From positions 1,240,001 to 1,304,000 of the forward strand of contig JAQPZY010001174.1 in assembly GCA_029931535.1 (NCBI GenBank): 64,000 nt of DNA, in the 5' to 3' direction. The stretch comes from Margaritifera margaritifera. Taxonomy: Eukaryota; Mollusca; Bivalvia; Unionida; Margaritiferidae. The notes below the pieces were generated by a model. That model was not told the origin of the DNA. It did no database searches and saw only the letters and a list, made by a program, of their open reading frames with translations. The translations under genes and the position numbers were made by a program. Below are positions 50,019 through 59,553 of this stretch, in pieces. Position 1 is the stretch's first letter, and each line of letters begins with the position of its first letter.

Positions 50019-50516
50019 TCAGTTTCGTCTATTACCCTTTGCTGCCTGTCCACAACCGCTTTCTATTGCCGCATTTGCAATCATCAAATCAGTGCTGGCT
50101 TGTGCCATTTCAGCTAGATATTGTCGAACTGCTTCATTGATGATTTTACTGATTTTACTGACCGGTGCGGGCATTGTTGCTTTGGATGGAAGCGCAACCG
50201 CCTTTGAAGGTGCCCGAATCTCTAATCGTCGTAGTCGATCTCGAATCGATTGAACCGCCTGTAATCTCAGATCTTTCAAGCGATCCACAGCAGCGCTTTG
50301 GGTGCTGTCAACAAATCGCATTGCAACTTGTTTAGTGATTGGTGCTGCGCGCGAAGTCAGGGTCGTGGGCACCTTTGGTGCGCCTGTGAACAATCCCTGG
50401 ACATCACCGAGAACATTTCCGTAATATGTAGCGTAAACGGGCCCTCTCGCGTTGACAATACGCACGGGTAACACACGTCCACGTACGACTGTCATTGTAT
50501 TAAATATCAGGTCCAT
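50019..50516 (-). CDS. Unrecognised helical provirus protein
   Basis: One hundred and sixty-five codons, uninterrupted, beginning MDLIFNTMTVVRGRVLPVR and overlapping the end of the gene upstream by about 17 bp. It has a middle with VDRLKDLRLQAVQSIRDRL that may form a coiled coil, a Pro/Ala linker and a second helix KISKIINEAVRQYLAEMA. The uninterrupted frame among broken neighbours is notable. Position between two structural genes suggests a minor capsid or internal protein; no family is recognised. Confidence 0.5.
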   Translation of the reverse strand: MDLIFNTMTVVRGRVLPVRIVNARGPVYATYYGNVLGDVQGLFTGAPKVPTTLTSRAAPITKQVAMRFVDSTQSAAVDRLKDLRLQAVQSIRDRLRRLEIRAPSKAVALPSKATMPAPVSKISKIINEAVRQYLAEMAQASTDLMIANAAIESGCGQAAKGNRRN

Positions 50517-51140
50517 CTCTAATGTACAGTTGTATTGTCAAGGTCTCCTCGCGGAGATCCAACGAGTGCCCGTCCTGGTCGACAGGAGTGAAACGAAGGT
50601 GCGTCAACCGGGGATCGTGGCATGGAAGATACATGGGCGCCGTCGGAGCCATTGACAGCAGATAAACCGGGGGAGCGTTCGGGGAGAATCCAGAGATATG
50701 TAACCCTGCGACGCAATACTTGATGAACCTGAACTGTAGTGCGTCACAGATTAGATTAACCTGAATTGTTGTGGTGATCCTGACAATGTCTGGCGCGATA
50801 TGGTATCCGGGTCCTCCAGGTCCTGCGCGTAAGATTTGTTTATTCGCGAGAATCTCACTAATTTGTTCAGGCGAGCCAAGAACCATTCTCAGAGATGACT
50901 GTGCGATGTCAACAGCATAAGTTCCAGATTTAATTGAGATGGCAGAGCTGAGTGTGTGCTCGTATTCACATATAAAAATTTTGGAGTCTTTGCCGGTCAT
51001 CAACAAAATCTTTCGTTGGATCTCTTGATTGAATGAGTCAATATTGTACTCGCCGGTGGAAAGTTCAGCAATGTTCCAGGTTGCGCCATTGTCCGACGAG
51101 AACCTGAGCGAGTTAATCGCGGGGAGGCCCCCAAACGGCT
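50500..51140 (-). CDS. Probable minor capsid or penton-type protein
   Basis: Open for about 213 codons after a TGA near 51,145. It reads LRFSSDNGATWNIAELSTG, YNIDSFNQEIQRKIL, GTYAVDIAQSSLRMVLG, a middle with ISGFSPNAPPVYLLS, then DLREETLTIQLYIRD at the end. This mix (a Trp-x-I turn, a T-G-x-Y-x-I-x-x-x-N-x-x-I-Q helix start, a late L-x-L-R-x-E-x-L-T-I strand) is one I associate with a capsid-related protein next to the major capsid gene in invertebrate Mavericks. The exact role is inferred. No upstream ATG was placed, so the start may be lost. Confidence 0.5.
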
Positions 51141-51149
51141 GCGATCAGA

Positions 51150-51470
51150 TATTAGGTCAACTGTAATACACGCGCAACAACGCTAGCGCGATCTCGAGTC
51201 TGCGAGATACTTCCGCGGTGATTGGCGTCGGAAAAACCACGTATAATTCTATCTTTGTTGACGATATCGTGATCATTAAGGTGACGCTCTGGGTTGTATT
51301 TGCAGCGACACGCTGCATCTCGGCATTGATTTCTCGAAGAATAGAAAGCGCCCCAGAACTCATCATCGGTGTTGTACGCGAGTTCGTTATATACATCATC
51401 GATGTCTGCAATGAGTTCGTGCATTAACGAGCGAAACGTCCCCGGGGCCATAATGTCGTTGGTAAGCAAC
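51150..51470 (-). pseudogene. Unrecognised provirus protein with a frame shift
   Basis: Two overlapping minus frames carry the likely product: MAPGTFRSLMHELIADIDDV at the start, then, after a shift near 51,360, LSILREINAEMQRVAANTTQ and VVFPTPITAEVSRRLEIALA. The helical first part and strand-rich second part look coherent. No family is recognised. Confidence 0.4.
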
Positions 51471-51649
51471 TGCTAAGAAATTGATGCGGTCTCATTTATG
51501 ACTTCTGGTGTGTTGTTACCGGGGAGAACTGACCGTACGAGTGTTTCCAGACATTCCACGAGTTAATTGATCAGTTGCTGATCTACAGACACGCAAATAG
51601 GTCCGAGTTGTAAAGTCGTCCCACACGAGGTGCTAGCGACTTTGCTGTC

Positions 51650-51976
51650 TCATGTTTGCGTCCACGGTGACTGAGACCTTTTCCTTGTTTGGGGGCGGTG
51701 TGTCTTCCTTGAGAGGCTCAGCATCCTCCGGTTGGGAGTAATATTCTTTCTCAAGAGGTAAATCCTCCTTGGGAGGCAGAATCTTTTCCAGAAACCAAGC
51801 TCTGTATATTTTTGCAAGGATTTTTCATATGTACGGAGAAAATTAATCCAGTATGGCTTGATATTTTCTGCACCTATGGTTCTCTTGAGTTCAACAATCT
51901 TATGAAAATCGATCCACATATGAATATTACGGGAGAGTTTTTTAAACTCCAGTCCCCTCCTTAAACACCCATCCAT
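51650..51976 (-). CDS. Unrecognised basic provirus protein
   Basis: One hundred and eight codons: LKRTIGAENIKPYWINFLRT and a run of Arg/Lys/Ser. In the next frame the same DNA reads a Glu/Pro/Lys-rich tail (KEDLPLEKEYYSQPEDAEP), so the true gene may switch frame near 51,790. Function unknown. Confidence 0.3.
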   Translation of the reverse strand: MDGCLRRGLEFKKLSRNIHMWIDFHKIVELKRTIGAENIKPYWINFLRTYEKSLQKYTELGFWKRFCLPRRIYLLRKNITPNRRMLSLSRKTHRPQTRKRSQSPWTQT

Positions 51977-52038
51977 CCCATTCAGTTTCTATGTAACTCG
52001 CGCGCGTATCACCTGGTAGTTCACGCTCCAATATAAAG

Positions 52039-52302
52039 TCATTTGGGTGCGGGTATGTCAACGGCAAACGTTAGGGGATTCTTAAAGATCATCTGTCGTG
52101 CAGGTTCATTAAAATTTTGACCTAGTGTTACCAACTTTAATTGGAATTCGGGTGGAAGACTCGCAAGTGCCTCTCCTACATCCTCTTGTATGTCTTTTAA
52201 CTTTTGTCGAATTTGTGCTAATTGTGCTGGCGCACGCCTGATCGGAACATGTTCTTTTTCTTTTCCCATAATCGCAGCAGTGGGTTTTGCGACTTGCATC
52301 AC
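52039..52302 (-). CDS. Unrecognised small provirus protein
   Basis: Eighty-seven codons beginning MMQVAKPTAAIMGKE, with a helical middle APAQLAQIRQKLKDIQEDV and a C-terminus FKNPLTFAVDIPAPK. It lies just downstream of the ATPase fragment in the same orientation. No family is recognised. Confidence 0.4.
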   Translation of the reverse strand: MMQVAKPTAAIMGKEKEHVPIRRAPAQLAQIRQKLKDIQEDVGEALASLPPEFQLKLVTLGQNFNEPARQMIFKNPLTFAVDIPAPK

Positions 52303-52359
52303 CCCCTCCGCGGTTTCACGGTCTCACGTGTGGCCTTGATCAGCGATGCAAATGTTTGT

Positions 52360-52720
52360 TCAAAGCCTGCTGCGAGGTCTTACCGTGCAGTCTGACTCTA
52401 CTGAAGCATATCTTTCATACGTTCGCGGACACCTATATAATTGTAGGAAGTTCCAAATGAAATCCTTGAGTAAATCATAACACGATTGATTGTCCGCGGA
52501 TAGCGCAATCACGTACAACCAATCCCACGTTAATCACCGAACGATTAAATTCAGCAACAATTGGGTTTTTCCGGATCCAGCCGGTCCAATGATCAGCGCG
52601 CGAACCAAGTTTGCAAACCTATCATTGTGTTTGGGCGACCGAGGCTTCACCGACGCAGAGAAGTCAATGACGGTGACATTTTTTTCTCTTTCGTGATGCT
52701 ATGTCGAATGTCAACTGTTG
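52360..52720 (-). pseudogene. Packaging ATPase (FtsK/A32-type), N-terminal fragment
   Basis: The frame reads KPRSPKHNDRFANLV, then ALIIGPAGSGKTQLLLNLIV with a perfect Walker A (52,564-52,587), a TGA, then WLYVIALSADNQSCYDLLKD. Genome-packaging ATPases of Mavericks, adintoviruses and larger relatives begin this way. Only about 115 codons remain, and I find no Walker B or sensor region downstream, so the C-terminal half seems deleted. It is divergent from the zinc-ribbon gene at 52,733, only about 13 bp away. Confidence 0.7.
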
Positions 52721-52732
52721 TATAACTCAACC

Positions 52733-53229
52733 ATGCCATCATATTGTGTGCGATGCTTCATGATAACTCGTACTGCAAATCTAACTCGGGTTCGAACGCA
52801 AAATATTAGAGCCGCTATACCTGGAATTTGCGTCCGATGTGGAGCAGAGAAGTTTACATTTATAAAACAAAAGTAGCTGGCGGTGATATGGCTGCCGCGC
52901 TGATGAAGCTACCTGAGGCACCTCGGAGTAAATATCCTGGTGAAAAACATATCCCTGGATACAATTACTGAGGGCCTGGGACAAGGCTTTATATACGACG
53001 GCACGATAACCGACCGAAGCCTGGAGAAGAACCTATGAACCGCGTCGATGCTGCATGTTATCGACATTATCTCGGGTATAAAACATCAAGCGATATTCGT
53101 GCGCGTCAATGCACCGATGTGGATCTCATTCATGACTTGAATGCAATTATTCCCACACTCGGAGAAAGAATCGCCAGATTGATCATCAAAGGAGGTATGA
53201 AGGCCAATATTGCATTTGGAGATCTCTAG
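52733..53229 (+). pseudogene. Zinc-ribbon / phospholipase A2 protein of the provirus
   Basis: Starts MPSYCVRCFMITRT and continues GICVRCGAEKFTFIKQK, giving a two-CxxC zinc ribbon, then stops (TAG near 52,875). After a frame change the same gene continues KHIPGYNY-stop-GPGTRLY, where a TGA (52,969-52,971) stands at the position of the Cys in the calcium loop YxGPGT, and NRVDAACYRHYLGY, which is the C-x-x-H-D-x-x-Y active site with Asp replaced by Tyr (53,068-53,070). Parvovirus-like phospholipase A2 domains let virions leave endosomes. Here the frame shift, the stop and the lost Asp all argue for inactivation. The tail SSDIRARQCTDVDLIHDL is intact. Confidence 0.75.
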
Positions 53230-53269
53230 CGTGCTATTCATTGGAGGTAAAACCTCAATATAATAAAAC

Positions 53270-53803
53270 ATGAATGAGAAACTAGCCGCGATACACTACA
53301 GTCCGCGCGGGTATTGGAAGGGTGAGGCAGCCGTTGAAAAGCTGAGTCGTTCGATGGTGGCTTGCCAAACAAGTGTTGTTTCAGATTTACCTACCCGCAC
53401 CCAGACAAATATGAAACCATACACGCAATTTGGCAGAAGACTGTTGCGGCCCCGAACCGTAAAGCTGTTTCACAGTCACCCGAGTTTCCCTTGATCAGTA
53501 ACAATCTGGTTCGGTATCTATATGCACTGGGGGGGGGGGGGAGGGGTAGAAGGCGGGCAATGTAGTGCTACTGACTCGGTATGGTCCGTCGATACATTTA
53601 CAATCTCAGACCGAATCTATATTCCGGGGAAACCAACGCGCAACCATCTGGCACTAGAACTTTCGGTTGCCGTGGACAAACGAGCGGCAAAGCCTCCTTG
53701 TAGAACATTTGTGCGAGAGGAAATACAAGTCATTCCAGCGAATACACAATTACCGCCAAGATTTATTTCGGGATCCACGGGTGCCATTACGCGTAAGTGG
53801 TGA
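53270..53803 (+). pseudogene. Maverick integrase with catalytic core deleted
   Basis: The start MNEKLAAIHYSPRGYWKG and AAVEKLSRS is the N-terminal domain of Maverick-type integrases of the kind found in corals and molluscs. The end NNLVRYLY, a Gly/Arg run at a 13-G tract (53,529-53,541), then SATDSVWSVDTFTI, FVREEIQVIPANTQLPP is its C-terminal domain. The catalytic core with three acidic residues, over 150 residues in the family, is almost entirely absent: only about 60 codons in mixed frames lie between. The 13-G tract also shifts the frame. It converges with the polymerase C-terminus at about 53.85 kb. Confidence 0.75.
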
Positions 53804-53849
53804 CGCCATCGAGGACAATTCATCGCTTGGTCTCCAGCGGGGACAAACT

Positions 53850-56800
53850 TACCTCGGTGCAACAGTATACACCCATGCGATATTTCTTTTATCGAATAAG
53901 ATTTGCCGCGTGTGTGAATTCGCCCCGCTCGCGTAGACACTCCACATACATGTTGTGCTGGAGATCCTTTTGCACAACCACGCATGGAACTCAATTAACC
54001 TTCTTGATGTTTTGCCAGAACATTTTTGGGGCGCAGTCCCACGTATTCCTCGACGGGCTTGCCCAGGCACTCGTCTTTGAATTTTCTTTACGACTTTCTT
54101 ATTAAACAGCGGATGATCTTTTGGGTACTCGTTGGAGTCAAACTCGTTTACGAGCGACGCCTCACCCATATATGTGCAGACGTTATCGGTGGTAATATGC
54201 ATCAGCAACGAATTCGTGTCCGTGTACAGCATTTTGACGTTGTCACCGTGACGCGGTTTGATCTTGCTGTAATAACATTCGTACATGAGCAGCTTTGACA
54301 AGTCAAGTACTAACGCACCAGCGTAGATGGGCTATGTCAGCATCAGTTTTTAATGTTTACTGTGAACTGCAATGAGTCCGCTGTGAAATATCTTGCATGA
54401 CTTGAACGCTGGGTTCGCAATAAGTCTACAAAGTTTGTCCTGATTACTGTCGCGGACAAGATCCAAGCGGATAAGTTTTCGAAGATTCTCCATGGTTTTC
54501 CCGAATACGACATTCATCTGTTTGAAGACGTCTTTCTCAAACTTGTTTGTCGCCGCTGTCCTTAGGTCTGTATTCATCTGTATGTAAGGAGCCATCCCCG
54601 CACGTTGGTGGAATAGCAGTACCCGGTGAACTTTGCATATGTGCATCCCCAGCCACAAATACAACTGTAGGTTTTGTACGTGGACTATATAGTTGAGATT
54701 GCGGCGCTTGTTCGGGACAAGCTTAGTGCATTCGGTGAACTTACGCCTAAAATTGCACACTATTACGGCGATATTTGTTCGCGTGCAATTACAGCGCTTC
54801 CGGGGCAAGTGGATAATTGTTGTGGGTATTGTGAAGCTCGTCAGGGTACTCCAGGTCAGCTTTAGAGAAGTACTCGTATACGTCTACGTGAAGCGAAGCT
54901 TCCGCGGGATTGATCCATGCGCTCTCACCTACGAGCATTTGTTGCATCATCGCCCATCCATACAAGTTGTTTGAGTAAAGTTACATGATGTAACTGTTTT
55001 GGAGAACACGGTCGTATCAGTTCACGCGTGGGTTGTTCGCGCGAGCGTAGCGATGATCATCTTGGATATTCTGCCGCGGATACCACATTCGATAAACAAA
55101 TGTTGATCAATATAAGTGAAAGTTCCAACTTGATCATGGTTTTGGACGGCAGCGCATCTCAAGCTATTCTCTGCGACGAGAAGTAATGCGCGGGATCGAG
55201 CTTGTACACGTGCATGGCGATATCGCGGAACGCCTCCAACACATCCGCGAGCATGAACATATCTGTACGCAGATACAGATCGTGATAGTCGCCAAGATTT
55301 CGACAACCGAACTCAGACCAGACATGGTTCGCGTGCATGCAGTTGCTTGCGGAAAATACCATCGTGGGACAGCGATGAATATAAAGCGTCAATCGGTGGC
55401 AACCGAGTTTCAGATAAATTTCCCATTCGCTCATGTACTCGTAGGGATAGATTCCTTTGGGAGTAATAACCGAACCTGGAACTTTCAGTTCCATTGTCGT
55501 TAGGGCAAGCACCACAGTATCGACGATTAATGGTGAAGCGGTCCGCCGCAAGGTTGTTGACAAGTTGTTTAGGCTAGAACTAAAGAAGTGCAGCAAGTCA
55601 ATGAACTGCAGTTGAACTGCAGTCGGCCCAGCCAAAATGTAATGTATTTTTTATGTTGTTTGGAATGGTACGTATTTCAGCATTTAATGACGTTGCGATT
55701 CCTTGCATTATTAAAAGTGACCATAATACCCGCGCAGGTTATGAAGCACAACCGGTATTTTTATTTTGTTAGGGTAAATACGCAACTGTAGGTTGCATGT
55801 GCTATGTGCAGCTCCTCTGTACGCGCGAGTGATGTGACAGTGATCCATCGGTGGAGCTGAAAGCTCCATTACGGATCCAACAATGAGTGGGTTATGAAAA
55901 ACTCGCGCATGTCATCATTGGTCATGATCATGTCTGTGGGCGAGGAAAGATGTTGTTGAATCCATTTCACTGTAACCCTGAGCGATTTAATAAACACCTC
56001 AACCGAATCCAGTGGCGGCTCAGTTACTCCGTCACATTTAACAACAGTTTAGCAAAACCCACATGGGATTTGTTCAGCAGCTTGTATCGTATTTGATTGA
56101 ACCGTGGGGGTGGCGTCGGAAAACGAAGCTTCCACGGGAATGTTCAAGCATTCGAAGTCCGCTTAAATAGCTTATGGGACTTTCATCTTCCGTTGCACCG
56201 CTGTAAATTTCAGAATAGTTTTGCTAGGTTCCGGCATAAGCGTACGTTGCGGCTTCTTGCTGACTCTACCGTAGTAAAGTCATCGCTGTCAAGCAGCTGT
56301 TGAGTGCTAAATACATGCATGCGACGTCGACATTGAAGTTTCCTCTCTTCGTACTTGCTGTGCCGGTACACTATTCGGGGAAAATCTTTTATCCACACAT
56401 AGTTGTGCCGCGCCTCTGGACCATGCATCAACAACAGATCAACCTCGGTCCGCTCGTGTGCATGTGTAGATAGTTGAATCGGCTGAAGGTCACTGTTTCA
56501 AGTAAACACTTTAACAGCGATATCAGGGTTGAGCCGTTCAAACTTACCGATGTCAGTAACCTGTACAGGATATTCAGTGTTGCCAAACTCGAGTTCACCC
56601 ATGTATTGTCGGTATTTGCGAGGCTAATCCGTATGATCGCAAGCAGGGTGTAGCGCGAATAAGATCGCCCATTCGAAACATCGGTTGCCATTGTTTTCCA
56701 CGGTTATCACTGCTCGCCGTGGGATACACGCTGGCGTTGGATTGTAACTCGACCCGCGGAAAGGTGTGTACGCTGAAACAGCGAAGTGAACTTCCGCGCA

Positions 56801-57265
56801 TGCAGAAAGATTCCATCCCGAACCTTTTCGGGTATAGTCATCAAAAATTTTGAGTATCGATGCAAAACTTTTGTCGATTTCATCATTGATGACCTCGGTG
56901 TCTTTACGGTTCAAGGTCACATGGGCACCACTGCGGAAGTGTCGGCGCATGCTTTTAAACCCATCGTTGGAACTGGCGTAAAGCGGCATAGTAAAGTCTG
57001 CAACGAGAGTAATATTCATCTTACACCCGGAGATGCCCGCGTGTGGTAAGGCCACAGTTAATATGATCGACGGACTCATGTTTGAGAGAAGCTTCACAGC
57101 GTCTTTGCTTGGTTTGTACGCGTGTGGAATGATTGCCAAGTAATTTTCGAAATCACCAACGTTCCTGCGCGACTTAAACTCGGGGGCAAACAGTCGCGGC
57201 AGCTTCAGCGGCAATAACAGCTGCGATACGGCGGTGGTCTTATTCATCAGCGACAGCACGTGCAA
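53850..57265 (-). pseudogene. Protein-primed DNA polymerase B of the provirus
   Basis: Pieces of one long gene in several frames: N-terminal segment SGWNLSACAEVHFAVSAYTP and GSSYNPTPACIPRRAV (57,265-56,624), a Cys/His region (56,434-56,210), exonuclease and polymerase segments LQFIDLLHFFSSSLNNLS, YPYEYM, YHDLYLRTDMFMLADVLEAF, YKLDPAHYF (55,635-55,159), YIQMNTDLRTAATNKFEKDV and FGKTMENLRK (54,808-54,350), and LLMYECYYSKIKP, YTDTNSLLMHI, YPKDHPLF (54,301-53,849). Motif C, normally DTDS, reads DTNS (about 54,210-54,223), losing a metal-binding aspartate. At least four frame changes occur. Length, about 3.4 kb, suits the family. Confidence 0.85.
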
Positions 57266-57599
57266 TTTAAGCCCGCGTGGCCTGTGGGGGAATCTTAATA
57301 TATAATTGTGCTGCTGTTGCTCGAAGGTGCCTTACAATAGACGCGGCTCATATGTTGGATTTTTTTGCACCTCTCGGTATCTTTATTCTACGTTCACACG
57401 CGTTTGAGTTTGATTTACAGTTCCCACTGCAACCCGGGGAAATTGTATCACAACAGGTCGTTGTTCATGTACGAGTACTAATAGTGTAAGTATGCCTGCA
57501 TTTCTCATACCGTTTGGGATCCTTATTCCACGCTATCGCGAGAATTGCTTAAGCTGATTCACAGTCGGCATACCTGTATATAATGGAAAAACATCGACT

Positions 57600-57933
57600 A
57601 ATTGCTTATTCCAGAAATAAATATTTGTAGTATTTTTACTTTACCAGGATCAAAAACCGCAGTCGCTTCAATCCTGGATATTATTTCATTTACTTCATTG
57701 TCTTTTTCCTCAACGGTAGCGTTGGGTTTTTCCTCGATAATGCTCAGTGACAGATCCGCATAGTCGGCAAACTTGATTATGCGACTTTACTTCGATACCA
57801 TATTTAAGGCATGGTCGAGCACAGGGGCCAACACGTAGCGCAAGCAAATGTGATTTACAATATTCATAATGACATGCTTTGCCGCAAATATCACATTTTA
57901 CAAGGCATACGCCTTTGCACTGATTGTCATTGA

Positions 57934-57940
<7 letters not shown>
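57600..57940 (-). pseudogene. Cysteine-rich provirus protein
   Basis: The N-terminal part has eight Cys in about 35 residues (CKGVCLVKCDICGKACHYEY, CKSHL, GPCARPC), a likely zinc-binding fold. After a frame shift near 57,783 an acidic helical part follows (YADLSLSIIEEKPNATVEEK, NEIISRIEATAVFDPGKVK) and stops at about 57,603. It lies upstream of the polymerase gene, with its first codons cut by the (AT)n tract into which a solo LTR later inserted. Function unknown; a nucleic-acid-binding role is plausible. Confidence 0.5.

Positions 57941-57994
<54 letters not shown>
57938..57994. repeat. (AT)n, left half, interrupted by solo LTR 3
   Basis: About 28 AT units directly abutting the LTR. Confidence 0.95.
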
Positions 57995-57999
<5 letters not shown>

Positions 58000-58723
58000 T
58001 GTATATTGAATTTATAATATGTGTCCATGATTGTAAGTTGTACTTTAGTCAGATTATGGTCATTTTGTAAACATGTTTACAAAGCATTGGAGTTCAAGGA
58101 CGGGTTTGATAGCAGCTGGACTGTTATTTCCATGTCCTGTTGTGACAAAAGTCAGGTACACCAAGTAATTTTCCACTAGAATTACTCATATTGTGATGTG
58201 ATATAGGGCATGTAGGCATGTGTATTTATATACAGATTTTGGTAAAGAAATTCATTCCTATTCTAGAATCTCGGTTCTAAAAGATCAGTCTGTGAGGAAT
58301 CTGTTTTAGTTGTGCTGTTAAAATCAGATGTTACAGTTGTGAAAACCAGATATAATTCAGAGAGAGGAATTATTTATTTAAATTATTCATTGGAAATACC
58401 TAAGTGCTCATAGATTTTATAACTTTTTTGGATTTATGTGAATTCATTCAGAACATTCCAGATTACATCATTGTAGTACATCAGGACATTCAAGACTTGT
58501 AGTGCATCAGGACATTCAAAAGTTATTGGAATTCATTCAGAACATTCTGCATTTTTGGACTTGTGATTAGGACACTTAGGATTATTTGGACTTTAATTCA
58601 CTTTATTGTAAGTGTCTTTTGACTTGTCTATTTAACTGTCTAGAAATAACTTGCTTGTTGATTTTACTTGATTTTGCTGGTTTCACTTTCTTTCTGTTAC
58701 ATATGTTTAGGCCATAGAGCCGT

Positions 58724-58727
<4 letters not shown>
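57995..58727 (+). mobile_element. Solo LTR 3 (733 bp) inside an (AT)n tract
   Basis: Closely similar to solo LTR 2 over its whole length (for example GACTGTTATTTCCATGT, CATTCCTATTCTAGAAT). It starts AGTTATGTATATTG, with A in place of the first T, and ends CGTAACA at 58,727. The flanks are ATAT on both sides, so the target duplication cannot be distinguished from the microsatellite. Confidence 0.85.

Positions 58728-58798
<71 letters not shown>
58728..58798. repeat. (AT)n, right half
   Basis: About 35 AT units directly abutting solo LTR 3. Confidence 0.95.
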
Positions 58799-58799
<1 letters not shown>

Positions 58800-58816
58800 A
58801 AATGTTAGTTTCTAAT

Positions 58817-59023
58817 TTAATTTATGGTTGCTTCATTCTTTTGTAGGTATTGCCTTTCTCTTTGATACAGCCTTGCCTGCTTTGGTATCAGGGAAAACAA
58901 TATGATTTTACGGCCATGAATCGTACGGTGCTTTCTACTAATGGTAATGTATAATGTTACATCAGGCTTTGCTAAATAAACGGGCTCATCTTCCTGATCC
59001 CAATGGAATATGTGAGGTCCCTG
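58817..59023 (-). CDS. Unassigned exon-like open frame
   Basis: An AG acceptor with a pyrimidine-rich lead (TTTTTATCCCAG) is followed by 68 sense codons and a stop. The product QGPHIFHWDQEDEPVYLAKP, DVTLYITISRKHRTIHGRK, IILFSLIPKQARLYQRERQ looks like a real folded protein (alternating strands, then a charged helix). I do not recognise it. It lies between the LTR/(AT)n complex and the right inverted arm, so it is either a terminal exon of a host gene or a gene of the provirus. Confidence 0.4.
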   Translation of the reverse strand, partial: QGPHIFHWDQEDEPVYLAKPDVTLYITISRKHRTIHGRKIILFSLIPKQARLYQRERQYLQKNEATIN

Positions 59024-59296
59024 CTGGGATAAAAATTTCTCCAAGAAGCCATTAGGTCAAATTTTCTCCAAAGAAGGCATTAGGCTAAATTACCTCTAAT
59101 ATTCCGTTACTAAATATCACACCAACTCGTACATGGCTATCCCTTGTGCGTTTGTATCCAAAAATGGTGAACGACCTGTCACGCTCACGCTCCTATATGT
59201 CAGTATTATCTCTGGTTCTTCATCTTCAAGCATACAGTAGTACTCATCACATCGGGTTAGCTGTCTTTTGCTAACTCACAGCTGATGAATTGATCT

Positions 59297-59553
59297 GCCG
59301 TACAATAAACAGTTACCTGAGTATCTCGATCGGCCTGCGAGCTCACAGCGGCTGGGGCACCCCGTGGAAACTTTGCTGTGGGGCCCACACAGGATGCACG
59401 CGTGTATGAAAACTCCTAAGTGGGAAAAAGTCATGGGGAATCTAGAAGGGGTTTAGGGATCCGTGATCGGCCGGCTCAGTCTTATATCGCTATTGTCCCA
59501 CTACATCGTGTGTTCTATAAACGTGTAATGATCTAACTATCTGTGCGGTAATA
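59297..59553 (-). repeat. Right arm of the inverted pair flanking the provirus
   Basis: The reverse complement matches 46,464-46,720: CTGAGCCGGCCGATCACGG, TTCTAGATTCCCCATGACTTTT and GTGCATCCTGTGTGGGCCCC are shared. Outer ends both read TATTACCG, and inner ends fade near CAGGTAA / CAGGCAA. No flanking target duplication was found for the outer ends. Confidence 0.75.

Larger units (their letters stand above)
46780..57940 (-). mobile_element. Maverick/Polinton or adintovirus-like provirus
   Basis: An 11-kb block whose base composition is visibly richer in GC than both flanks. It holds nearly the whole gene set of this group: DNA polymerase B, integrase, packaging ATPase, capsid-type proteins, adenovirus-type protease, phospholipase A2 and a hydrophobic protein. 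Genes are tightly packed, with overlaps or gaps of about 20 bp in places. All but the integrase and phospholipase genes lie on the minus strand. Every recognisable gene is broken by stops, frame shifts or deletions, so it cannot be active, but the decay is far less than in copies A and B. Adintoviruses and Mavericks share these genes; which name applies is a matter of phylogeny. Confidence 0.85.
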
